NCBI GenBank assembly: GCA_938002625.1
Contig: CALLAD010000066.1
Coordinates: 1-10,025, forward strand
Length of the DNA stretch: 10,025 nt
Direction: 5' to 3'
From: an uncultured Aquificaceae bacterium
Lineage (GTDB): Bacteria; Aquificota; Aquificia; Aquificales; Aquificaceae
Shown one piece after another: positions 4,654 to 10,025 of this stretch; position 1 is the first letter of the stretch; each line of letters opens with the position of its first letter. Made by a program: the position numbers and the translations under genes. The notes below the pieces were generated by a model. That model did no database searches and had not been told where the DNA came from. It worked only from the letters and a program-made list of their open reading frames with translations.

Positions 4654-6745
4654 GGCTTAAACCTCCTTTTTTATTTCTTATTGAATATAAACCTAAAAGC
4701 AATGTGGTGCCGTTGTTTATAAGGGTAGACGCAGAGGGACCAATAAGCCCCAAAAGGGAACCTATAAGCCCTGCCGTGTTTGCTAAAGAATTCAGTCTAT
4801 AGATCTTTCTAAGCTTGCTCATTGTATGCTCTGCTATATCCACCGCCGAAACAAGGTGCCATAGGTTATCTCCTATAACAACATCCGCTACCTCTATGGC
4901 TATATCGGTACCGCTTCTTAGGGATATACCCACATCCGATACGGATAGGGCTGGAGAGTCGTTAACACCATCGCCTACAAAGGCCACCACACTACCACGC
5001 CTTTTTAAATCTTCTACAATCTTTGCTTTTTCTGCAGGGAATACTCTTGCATAGAATTCATCTATACCAAGCTGCTTTGCTATGTACTTTGCAATTCCTT
5101 CATTATCTCCAGTACATAGAACAACCCTTTTGCCACGCCTTTTTAACTCCGCCACCACATCCTTTGCCTCTTCCCTCAAAGGATCCAAGAAGGTAAGAAG
5201 TCCTATTATTTTTCTTCCTCTTACTAAATAAAGGACCGATTTAGCCTCTGAATGGAATTTATCTACAAGATCTCTCACCTCAGAACTGATTTTTATGTTC
5301 TTACTTTGCATAAAGCGTGTACTACCCAACATATACTTGGTACCCTCTAATTCACCCTCTATACCAAGCCCTATATGGTACTTGGAATTTTCTCTGGGTA
5401 TAAGTTCCAAGCCCCTTTCCCTTGCCAGTTTTACTATTGCCTTGGCTACCGGATGGGTTATCCTTTGCTCCAAGGATGCGGCATATAGCAGGGCTTCTTC
5501 CTGGGAGACTTCTAATCCTACTATATCCTCTATCTTTGGGCTTCCTACCGTAAGGGTTCCCGTTTTATCCATAACAAAGGTATCCACCTTAGAAAGGGCT
5601 TCTAACTTGCCACCACTTTTTATTAGAATTCCGTAAGTTGAAGCCTCTGCCGCGCTGGACAAAAGGGTAAGAGGTGTAGAAAGGTGTATACCCGTATGGT
5701 AGTCTATGATTAGGGTAGAAGTAAGCCTGCTTATTTGTCCACTTGCTAAATAGGAAAGAAAGCCAAAGCCTATGGTAGGTAAGACCAATTTATTTGCTTC
5801 CTCTTCTGCCAACCTTTGTATGCTTATGGGCTCCTTTATACCCTCTTCCACTATCCTTGCTATTTTGGCAACTAAGGTTTCTTCTCCCACGCTTTCTACC
5901 CTTATGTACAGCTTACCATCTTCCACAAAGGTACCAGCATATACCTTATCTCTTGGCTTTTTATGTACGGGGTTAGATTCTCCAGTGAGGGACGCTTGAT
6001 TTACCAAGGCATCGCCCTCTATAACCTCGCCGTCTGCGGGAATTTTCTCTCCTGCGTACACTGCTATAGTGTCTCCCTTTTTTAGGTCTGTGGCTTTTAC
6101 CTTTATAGCTTGACCATTACCAACAAGAAGCCAAGCCGTATCCTTCTTATAAGAGAACAACTTTTCTATCTTTTCATAGGCTTTCTTTTCTACCCTTTCT
6201 GCAAGGTAATCTCCCAAAGCCAACAGGAAAATCATCGTATGAGCAGAGAAGGGGCTACCGCTCAAGCTTGCTAAAACTATGGCAGAAGAATCAAGAAAAT
6301 GAACGTCTAACTTGCCCTTTTTAAGGGATCTAAAAGCCTTATCAAGAACGGGTTTTGAAAGAAGTAGAGCTGTCCAAGTAAAAACTGGATTTGGTAGCAA
6401 TCCCCTAAAAAGGTAAAGGGAAAAACCTAAGGTAGTTAAGGCAAGCCATTTGGTGGATTCTTTTCCCTTTTCTTTTGGCTTTGGGCTTTCTTTGGAAAGG
6501 TCTTCTAAGAAAATATCCCGTGGTGTATTTTCTATGAAGTTTAAAAATTCAATAAGGTCAAAGGTTTTTGGGTCATACTCAAGGGTAAGGCGACCAGTGG
6601 ATCTTGAATAGCTAACTTTTCGCACTCCGCCAAACCTTGAAAAGTAAGCCTGAAGTGTATCCTCTGGATGATGTAAGTATTTGAATATATAGGAGGATAG
6701 CTTTATTCTTCCAAGGTGTAGCTTTTCTATTCTGTATGCGGTCAT
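4598..6745 (-). CDS. P1B-like metal-transporting P-type ATPase with non-canonical transmembrane site
   Basis: An integral membrane pump of 715 residues. In order: a degenerate HMA-like domain without CxxC (about 5-75); membrane helices near 99-118, 120-133, 146-163 and 166-184; actuator domain with TGES (254-257); helices 5 and 6 (about 320-362); phosphorylation loop DKTGT with Asp393; the P1B-type HP dipeptide (431-432) and GLGIEG (459-464); TGDN (545-548); GDGVNDSPAL (591-600); and two last helices (about 653-688). Where P1B pumps carry CPC or a variant, this one reads DYHT (348-351, in IIDYHTGIHLSTP). The only cysteine in the protein is Cys544 in the P domain, so thiol coordination in the membrane is excluded. 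A non-thiol site suggests a harder cation, which is inference. Its start overlaps the preceding stop as ATGA (6742-6745). Its last 19 codons run into the next gene. Confidence 0.92.
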   Translation of the reverse strand: MTAYRIEKLHLGRIKLSSYIFKYLHHPEDTLQAYFSRFGGVRKVSYSRSTGRLTLEYDPKTFDLIEFLNFIENTPRDIFLEDLSKESPKPKEKGKESTKWLALTTLGFSLYLFRGLLPNPVFTWTALLLSKPVLDKAFRSLKKGKLDVHFLDSSAIVLASLSGSPFSAHTMIFLLALGDYLAERVEKKAYEKIEKLFSYKKDTAWLLVGNGQAIKVKATDLKKGDTIAVYAGEKIPADGEVIEGDALVNQASLTGESNPVHKKPRDKVYAGTFVEDGKLYIRVESVGEETLVAKIARIVEEGIKEPISIQRLAEEEANKLVLPTIGFGFLSYLASGQISRLTSTLIIDYHTGIHLSTPLTLLSSAAEASTYGILIKSGGKLEALSKVDTFVMDKTGTLTVGSPKIEDIVGLEVSQEEALLYAASLEQRITHPVAKAIVKLARERGLELIPRENSKYHIGLGIEGELEGTKYMLGSTRFMQSKNIKISSEVRDLVDKFHSEAKSVLYLVRGRKIIGLLTFLDPLREEAKDVVAELKRRGKRVVLCTGDNEGIAKYIAKQLGIDEFYARVFPAEKAKIVEDLKRRGSVVAFVGDGVNDSPALSVSDVGISLRSGTDIAIEVADVVIGDNLWHLVSAVDIAEHTMSKLRKIYRLNSLANTAGLIGSLLGLIGPSASTLINNGTTLLLGLYSIRNKKGGLSHGRKEGHSPRVGKNQGRT
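4661..4668 (-). promoter_or_regulatory. Shine-Dalgarno site of the 94-residue gene, inside the ATPase frame
   Basis: On the minus strand AAGGAGGT lies 7 nt before the ATG at 4653. It sits just after a run of six A (4667-4672 as T on the plus strand) and inside the last codons of the ATPase frame. This gives the downstream gene independent ribosome entry. Confidence 0.8.
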
Positions 6746-6948
6746 TCTTCTGTCTTAGTTTCTTGTTGAAGTTTTAACTCTAAGGCTTTCACAAGAGCTT
6801 CTATTTCCCTTTGAGTCTCTTCAAATTTTCTTTTTTCCCTTTCCTTGTCTAATAGGTATAGGGCAAGCACTCCAAGGCCAAAACCAAGGGCAAAGCTAAA
6901 AGGTCCTGAACAAAAAACTCTGCTAAGTATGGATCCTACGCCGTTCAT
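6742..6948 (-). CDS. Small single-span membrane protein with charged cytoplasmic helix (PacL-like layout)
   Basis: A 68-residue protein with one membrane helix (about 16-33, FSFALGFGLGVLALYLL) rich in glycine, then an entirely charged helix (34-68, DKEREKRKFEETQREIEALV and onward) that should be cytoplasmic. Cys13 stands just before the membrane. The layout, N-terminal span plus Glu/Lys-rich tail next to a P-ATPase gene, resembles mycobacterial PacL (DUF1490), which scaffolds CtpC-type exporters. The sequence similarity is not enough to claim homology, and the PacL metal-binding tail (Asp/His-rich) is absent. Its Cys13 and Gly-Phe-Gly 22-24 match the neighbouring 104-residue protein position for position. 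Strong Shine-Dalgarno site; the stop overlaps the ATPase start by 4 nt. Confidence 0.82.
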   Translation of the reverse strand: MNGVGSILSRVFCSGPFSFALGFGLGVLALYLLDKEREKRKFEETQREIEALVKALELKLQQETKTEE

Positions 6949-6962
6949 ATCTTACCTCCTTA
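6946..6962 (-). promoter_or_regulatory. Stop/Shine-Dalgarno/start junction TAAGGAGGTAAGATATG
   Basis: The TAA stop of the 104-residue gene is the first part of the AAGGAGGT ribosome site of the 68-residue gene, and the ATG follows at once. The same arrangement with 16 of 17 bases identical occurs at 7272-7288. The tight fusion of stop and ribosome site should give re-initiation with fixed stoichiometry. Confidence 0.85.
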
Positions 6963-7274
6963 TATCCTATCCTTTATTTTTTGTAGTATCTCTTGCTGCT
7001 TTTGAAGAATTTCAAGTTTTTTCTCAACCTCCAACCTGTATAAATGTTTAGCTTCAGAAACTACATCTTCCCAGTATTCTTTGTTCTCTTCTAACCTTCC
7101 GCTGAGCCATTGTTGGAAAGCTATAACCTCCTTAGTGGCAGAAACTAAGATGGGCCTTGAATCTCTCATTAGCTTGCCAAGTACTACCAAACCAGCCAAA
7201 GCACCAAAACCGTAAAGCATCATATTGGTTGATATGCACCCACCTATGCTACTTGGAATGCTCAAGTTTAGCAT
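6960..7274 (-). CDS. Small single-span membrane protein with long coiled-coil tail (PacL-like layout)
   Basis: A 104-residue protein: short N-terminus with Cys13, one glycine-rich membrane helix (about 17-36, NMMLYGFGALAGLVVLGKLM), then a long charged helix to the C-terminus, ending in a clear coiled coil (80-104, with KKLEILQKQQEILQKIKDRI). The Gly-zipper-like spacing (Gly22, Gly24, Gly28) suggests helix packing in the membrane. The layout recalls PacL/DUF1490 partners of metal ATPases, as does the position in the operon. Homology is not shown, and no Asp/His metal-binding tail is visible. It shares Cys13 and GFG 22-24 with the next gene, so the two may be diverged duplicates. The start is fixed by a strong Shine-Dalgarno site. 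Confidence 0.82.
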   Translation of the reverse strand: MLNLSIPSSIGGCISTNMMLYGFGALAGLVVLGKLMRDSRPILVSATKEVIAFQQWLSGRLEENKEYWEDVVSEAKHLYRLEVEKKLEILQKQQEILQKIKDRI

Positions 7275-7288
7275 ACCTTACCTCCTTA
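7272..7288 (-). promoter_or_regulatory. Stop/Shine-Dalgarno/start junction TAAGGAGGTAAGGTATG
   Basis: The TAA of the 123-residue gene overlaps the AAGGAGGT ribosome site of the 104-residue gene, with ATG directly after. It differs from the junction at 6946-6962 by one base. Confidence 0.85.
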
Positions 7289-7657
7289 AAACTTAGTTTT
7301 CAAATAAGGAACTAAAAACATACTGCAGACGGCAAAGGAGATCAAGCCCACCTTCCATCCCAATAAAATGGTGCTAAAGCCAAGCTTAACGGCTGGATGT
7401 TTAAGGAAAGGCTGTATGTAAAAATGCAAATCCTCCCCCTCCAGCTTAGACCTCCTTTTAGAAGCTAAATTTTCCAATAAATAATGCATAAAACTTCCTT
7501 CTTTAAACTTTATAAGCATGGTTCTTGTATTTTCTTTGTAGTCAACTTCTAATACTCCCTCCACCCCCTTCATACCTTTTAAGAATAAATTTCTTTCTTC
7601 TATGGTGGAAAAATAAATCCTTGCTTCCCCTTTTCTCAAAAAAAGCTGCTCTATCAT
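7286..7657 (-). CDS. HMA-like (ferredoxin-fold) domain protein with C-terminal membrane segment
   Basis: First gene of the operon, 123 residues. Residues about 11-63 (ARIYFSTIEERNLFLKGMKG, then VEGVLEVDYKENTRTMLIKF and a helix) fit the beta-alpha-beta-beta-alpha-beta pattern of heavy-metal-associated domains, like the N-terminus of the ATPase three genes on, but there is no CxxC and so no classical metal site. Residues 86-118 (KHPAVKLGFSTILLGWKVGL, then ISFAVCSMFLVPYL) form one long or two short membrane spans; Cys111 is the only cysteine. A related annotation may be 'HMA2 domain protein', a group often found beside such ATPases; this is from memory and unverified. ATG 7657 lies 24 nt after the right-hand box and has no Shine-Dalgarno site, which fits a near-leaderless mRNA. 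Confidence 0.8.
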   Translation of the reverse strand: MIEQLFLRKGEARIYFSTIEERNLFLKGMKGVEGVLEVDYKENTRTMLIKFKEGSFMHYLLENLASKRRSKLEGEDLHFYIQPFLKHPAVKLGFSTILLGWKVGLISFAVCSMFLVPYLKTKF

Positions 7658-7669
7658 ATCTGCCCAAAT

Positions 7670-7699
7670 TGTATAAAGAATTTGTTAAGATTTTGTTAA
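7670..7699 (-). promoter_or_regulatory. Putative box-overlapping promoter of the seven-gene operon
   Basis: On the minus strand TTAACA (7699-7694, the first half of the box) is followed after 18 nt by TATACA (7675-7670), a good -10. Transcription would start near 7663, about 5 nt before the ATG at 7657. The operon should then run 7657 to 3796 through gaps or overlaps of -56 to +11 nt. Confidence 0.5.
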
Positions 7700-7700
7700 G
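7682..7700 (-). promoter_or_regulatory. Pho-box-like direct repeat, right copy
   Basis: The minus strand reads the same 19 bases as 3550-3568 on the plus strand. The match stops exactly at the element's borders: the flanking bases differ on both sides, so it is a conserved site and not part of a longer duplication. It lies in the 52-bp gap after hslV and ends 24 nt before ATG 7657. Confidence 0.62.
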
Positions 7701-7709
7701 AAAATTACC

Positions 7710-8246
7710 TTATTCAAGCTTTTCAATAATAAAATTTTGGTTGGTGTATATGCATATCTCCCCTGCTATTTTTAGAGCTTCCTTTACTATATGCTCGGCG
7801 GGCATGTTTGTGTTTCTATAAAGGGCCAAAGCGGCAGCTCTTGCATAATCACCACCAGAGCCTATGGCCAATACGGGCTCCTCTGGTTCTATAATGTCTC
7901 CGTTCCCAGAAAGGAGAAGCATACGCTCTTTATCGGCGACAAGAAGAAGGGCTTCTAATCTTCTTAAGCTTCTATCCATCCTCCAATCCTTTGCAAGCTC
8001 AACGCAAGCCTTTAGTAAGCTTCCCCTAAATTCTTCAAGCTTTGCTTCTAATCTTTCCATAAGGGCAAGTCCATCGGCCGCAGAGCCCGCAAATCCTACC
8101 AATATGCTGTCTTTGTATATTTTCCTTATCTTTCTTGCACTATGCTTTATAACAGAATGACCAAGGGTTACTTGTCCATCTCCACCCATTACGGTTACAT
8201 TGTCCCTTTTTACGGCTAATATGGTGGTTGACCTTGCTTTTCCCAT
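7710..8246 (-). CDS. hslV: HslV, ATP-dependent protease proteolytic subunit
   Basis: The peptidase of the HslUV (ClpYQ) complex, a cytosolic two-ring proteasome-like particle gated by the HslU ATPase. The product of 178 residues matches the usual length. MGKARS is a propeptide-like start before the catalytic threonine Thr7 (TTILAVKRD). Further signatures are GGDGQVTLG (21-29), HSARKIRKIY (35-44), GFAGSAADG (51-59), ELAKDWRMDRSLRRLEALL (83-101), LSGNGDIIEPE (112-122), AIGSGGDYARAAALAL (127-142) and ICIYTN (164-169). ATG 8246 was chosen because the family starts about six residues before Thr-Thr; the upstream extension to 8312 runs through hisA and is unlikely. No hslU is adjacent, unlike the common hslVU operon. 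It is divergent from hisA across 19 bp. Confidence 0.97.
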   Translation of the reverse strand: MGKARSTTILAVKRDNVTVMGGDGQVTLGHSVIKHSARKIRKIYKDSILVGFAGSAADGLALMERLEAKLEEFRGSLLKACVELAKDWRMDRSLRRLEALLLVADKERMLLLSGNGDIIEPEEPVLAIGSGGDYARAAALALYRNTNMPAEHIVKEALKIAGEICIYTNQNFIIEKLE

Positions 8247-8256
8247 CCTGTAATAT
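8228..8256 (+). promoter_or_regulatory. Promoter of hisA-hemH, with its -35 inside hslV
   Basis: TTGACC (8228-8233), a 17-nt spacer and TAATAT (8251-8256) make a good sigma70-type promoter. Transcription would begin about 3 nt before the hisA ATG at 8266, giving an almost leaderless mRNA, in line with the lack of a Shine-Dalgarno site. The -35 lies within the first codons of hslV on the other strand. Confidence 0.6.
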
Positions 8257-8265
8257 TTTATCCCT

Positions 8266-8293
8266 ATGATAAAAAACTTTCTAATTCCAGCAA
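8266..8293 (-). promoter_or_regulatory. Weak candidate promoter of hslV inside hisA
   Basis: On the minus strand TTGCTG (8293-8288), 16 nt and TATCAT (8271-8266) could drive hslV with a leader of about 10 nt. The -10 coincides with the hisA start codon. The AT core TAAAATATTA (8260-8251) is another possible -10. The call is weak. Confidence 0.25.
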
Positions 8294-8973
8294 TAGATTT
8301 AAAGGAGGGCAAAGTAGTAAGGCTTTTTAAGGGTGAGTTTGAGAAGGTGAAAGTATACCCAAAATCTCCAGAGGATATGGCAAAGTTCTTTAGCGATATT
8401 GGGTTTAAAAAATTGCATGTGGTGGACTTGGATGGCAGCCTTGAAGGTATTCCAGTAAACCTTGAGGCAATAAGGGCTATAAGAAAAGCTTTTTATGGCA
8501 CTGTACAAGTTGGTGGTGGTATAAGGAGCAAAAAAACCTGTGAGCTTTTAAGTGAGGAGGGTATTGATCTTTTTGTGGTGGGTACATTGGCAGTAAAAGA
8601 CCCAGAAGTATTCGAGGATATGGTTCATTCCTTTCCCAGCAGGGTGCTTTTGGCAGTAGATTCAAAAGGTGGCAAAGTTGCCATTGGTGGATGGAAAGAA
8701 GAAAGCAATCTTACACCAGAAGAGCTTGCCACAAGGTATGAAGATAAACCCATATGGGGGTACTTATACACCAACATAGATAAGGATGGTACCTTGGAGG
8801 GAGTAGATGTAGAACCCTATAGGGAATTTAAGGCTTATGTGAAAAAGCCTGTTATAGCCTCTGGCGGAGTGGCAAGCCTTGATGATATTTATAAACTTAT
8901 GGATATAGTGGATGGGGTAGTAGTTGGAAAGGCAATATACGAAAACAAAATAGACATAGAGAGGATACTATAA
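8266..8973 (+). CDS. hisA: Phosphoribosylformimino-5-aminoimidazole carboxamide ribotide isomerase
   Basis: The fourth step of histidine synthesis: an Amadori isomerisation of ProFAR to PRFAR by a cytosolic (beta/alpha)8 barrel. All 235 residues are present, the normal length. The catalytic base Asp11 is in FLIPAIDLKEGKVVRL (5-20) and the catalytic acid Asp132 in LLAVDSKGGKVAIGGW (128-143). HVVDLDGS (51-58), VQVGGGIRS (80-88), TNIDKDGTLEG (169-179) and ASGGVASLDD (198-207) supply the paired phosphate sites. The symmetric Asp residues separate it from HisF, which has a different set of loops. No other his gene is adjacent in the window. ATG 8266 has no Shine-Dalgarno site, but the family N-terminus fits. 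hemH follows after 8 nt, probably in one transcript. Confidence 0.97.
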   Translation: MIKNFLIPAIDLKEGKVVRLFKGEFEKVKVYPKSPEDMAKFFSDIGFKKLHVVDLDGSLEGIPVNLEAIRAIRKAFYGTVQVGGGIRSKKTCELLSEEGIDLFVVGTLAVKDPEVFEDMVHSFPSRVLLAVDSKGGKVAIGGWKEESNLTPEELATRYEDKPIWGYLYTNIDKDGTLEGVDVEPYREFKAYVKKPVIASGGVASLDDIYKLMDIVDGVVVGKAIYENKIDIERIL

Positions 8974-8981
8974 TAGCTTCC

Positions 8982-10001
8982 ATGATTGGTGTAGTTCTTT
9001 TTAATATGGGAGGACCAGATAGCCTATCCGCCATTCAGCCCTTTTTGTATAATCTCTTCTCCGACCACGATATAATAAGGGTACCAAGGCTTATACAAAA
9101 ACCCTTTGCCTTTTTTCTTTCTCGGATAAGGGCAAAGAAGACAAGACATTATTACGAGATAATGGGAGGGAAATCTCCCCAAAGGGAGCAAACCCAAGCC
9201 CAAGGGGAAGCCTTGCAAAAATCCTTGGGAGATAACTATAAGGTGGTGGTAGCCCTTAGATATTGGCATCCTTTTACGGAGGAAGCCCTAAGGGAATTGT
9301 TAAGCTATCCCATAGAGAAAATAGTTCTATTACCCCTTTATCCCCAGTACAGTAGGACTACTACGGGATCTTCCTTTAATGAGTTTGACAGAGTATTTAG
9401 AAAACTAAGCAAAAAGGGTACACACTTTGCCCTAACTACGCTAAAGGGCCAAGAAAGACCTTATTTTTATCCCTCTCCCATACCTATATACAGAATAAAC
9501 TGCTACTATAACCACCCAACATACATTAAAGCTATGGTGGAAAACATAAAGGAAAACTTGCCCAATTGGAAGGACTATTATTTTCTCTTTACAGCCCATA
9601 GTCTTCCCATAAGTATCATAAAGGAAGGAGACCCATACAAAAGGCAAACGGAGGAAACGGTAAGGTTAATAATGGAGTATTTTTCTGGAGTACCATATGC
9701 TCTTGGTTATCAAAGCAAAGTGGGACCCGCAAAATGGCTTGAACCTTTTACCGATGAACTTTTGGAAAAGTTAATATCCTCTGGAGTAAGAAGGATAGCC
9801 CTTATACCCGTATCCTTTACATGTGAGCATTCAGAAACCCTTTACGAGCTTGACTATGTTTATGGAAACAGGGCAAGAGAAAAGGGAGTGGATTTTGTAA
9901 GAATACCTACCTTAAAAACCCACCCCCTCTACATACAAGCCCTAAAGGAGCTTGTACTTCAGACCCTTTCAAGCTGTGAAAATATAAAGGATATTTCGTA
10001 A
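8982..10001 (+). CDS. hemH: Ferrochelatase
   Basis: Inserts ferrous iron into a porphyrin (protoporphyrin IX, or coproporphyrin III in the coproporphyrin branch) to make heme. A complete chelatase of 339 residues. Signatures: GVVLFNMGGPDSLSAIQPFL (3-22), LLPLYPQYSRTTTGSSFNEF (116-135), FTAHSLP with the metal-site His206, GYQSKVGPAKWLEPFTDELL (242-261) and IPVSFTCEHSETLYELD (275-291) with the conserved Glu285. No membrane anchor is seen at the C-terminus (ending SSCENIKDIS), so it is soluble or peripherally bound. The start has no clear Shine-Dalgarno site; the 8-nt gap after hisA suggests co-transcription and re-initiation. Respiratory Aquificota need much heme, but pairing with hisA looks like neighbourhood rather than pathway logic. 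Confidence 0.97.
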   Translation: MIGVVLFNMGGPDSLSAIQPFLYNLFSDHDIIRVPRLIQKPFAFFLSRIRAKKTRHYYEIMGGKSPQREQTQAQGEALQKSLGDNYKVVVALRYWHPFTEEALRELLSYPIEKIVLLPLYPQYSRTTTGSSFNEFDRVFRKLSKKGTHFALTTLKGQERPYFYPSPIPIYRINCYYNHPTYIKAMVENIKENLPNWKDYYFLFTAHSLPISIIKEGDPYKRQTEETVRLIMEYFSGVPYALGYQSKVGPAKWLEPFTDELLEKLISSGVRRIALIPVSFTCEHSETLYELDYVYGNRAREKGVDFVRIPTLKTHPLYIQALKELVLQTLSSCENIKDIS

Positions 10002-10025
10002 TCGGCGGATTCTTTTGAATCGGAA

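Noticed and set aside
4325..4660. Ser/Phe-rich open frame opposite the 94-residue gene
   Set aside because: The Ser/Phe runs are the antisense reading of Glu/Lys codons (GAA, AAG) of the coiled-coil protein.
3550..7700. Inverted 19-bp copies as terminal repeats of a mobile element
   Set aside because: No transposase or integrase gene lies inside, no target-site duplication is visible at the outer borders, and both copies sit at the same 24-nt distance from a start codon, which fits promoters better.
8247..8312. Extended start of hslV at 8312
   Set aside because: It would code 22 residues before the usual propeptide and overlap hisA by 47 nt.
10008..10021. Hairpin GATTC-TTTT-GAATC after hemH as a terminator
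   Set aside because: The stem is only 5 bp and the window ends before any T-run could be seen, so it is left uncalled.

Overview
The window looks like a chromosomal segment from a thermophilic Aquificota bacterium, probably Aquificaceae (Hydrogenobacter, Thermocrinis or a relative). This is inferred from three things: proteins rich in Lys, Glu and Ile; codons dominated by AGA/AGG (Arg) and ATA (Ile); and a biotin carboxylase whose C-terminal tail resembles the 2-oxoacid carboxylases of that group. I see no rRNA, tRNA, CRISPR array, insertion sequence or prophage gene. Genes are packed tightly, and no stretch longer than about 100 bases lacks one.

Layout. Positions 1-963 hold the 3' two thirds of gatB (Asp/Glu-tRNA amidotransferase). 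A promoter and a strong Shine-Dalgarno site then serve a small rhodanese (1032-1349), which overlaps a lipoprotein gene (1321-2088). The lipoprotein gene converges, with a 13-nt overlap, on a biotin carboxylase gene on the minus strand (2076-3503).

The central block, 3550-7700, is the most interesting part. Its two ends carry the same 19-bp direct-repeat element (CTTAACA-AAAT-CTTAACA-A) in inward-facing orientation, each exactly 24 nt before an ATG. The right copy faces a seven-gene minus-strand operon: an HMA-like membrane protein, two small proteins with one membrane helix and a charged tail, a P-type metal ATPase, a hendecad-repeat helical protein, an unknown 85-residue protein, and an SCP2-like protein. 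The left copy faces one 68-codon gene that meets the operon tail to tail with a 4-nt overlap. The element resembles the Pho-box class of OmpR/PhoB-family binding sites. The ATPase lacks the usual CPC-type cysteine motif and has no transmembrane cysteine at all. The two small membrane proteins recall the PacL (DUF1490) partners of mycobacterial metal-exporting ATPases. I infer a co-regulated metal-transport platform with possible lipid-binding partners. Substrate and signal cannot be read from the sequence.

The right end is housekeeping. hslV (minus, 7710-8246) is divergent from hisA (plus, 8266-8973) across only 19 bp, and hemH (8982-10001) follows hisA after 8 nt. Several starts in this window lack a Shine-Dalgarno site and lie very close to their predicted promoters, which suggests short-leader or leaderless transcripts.
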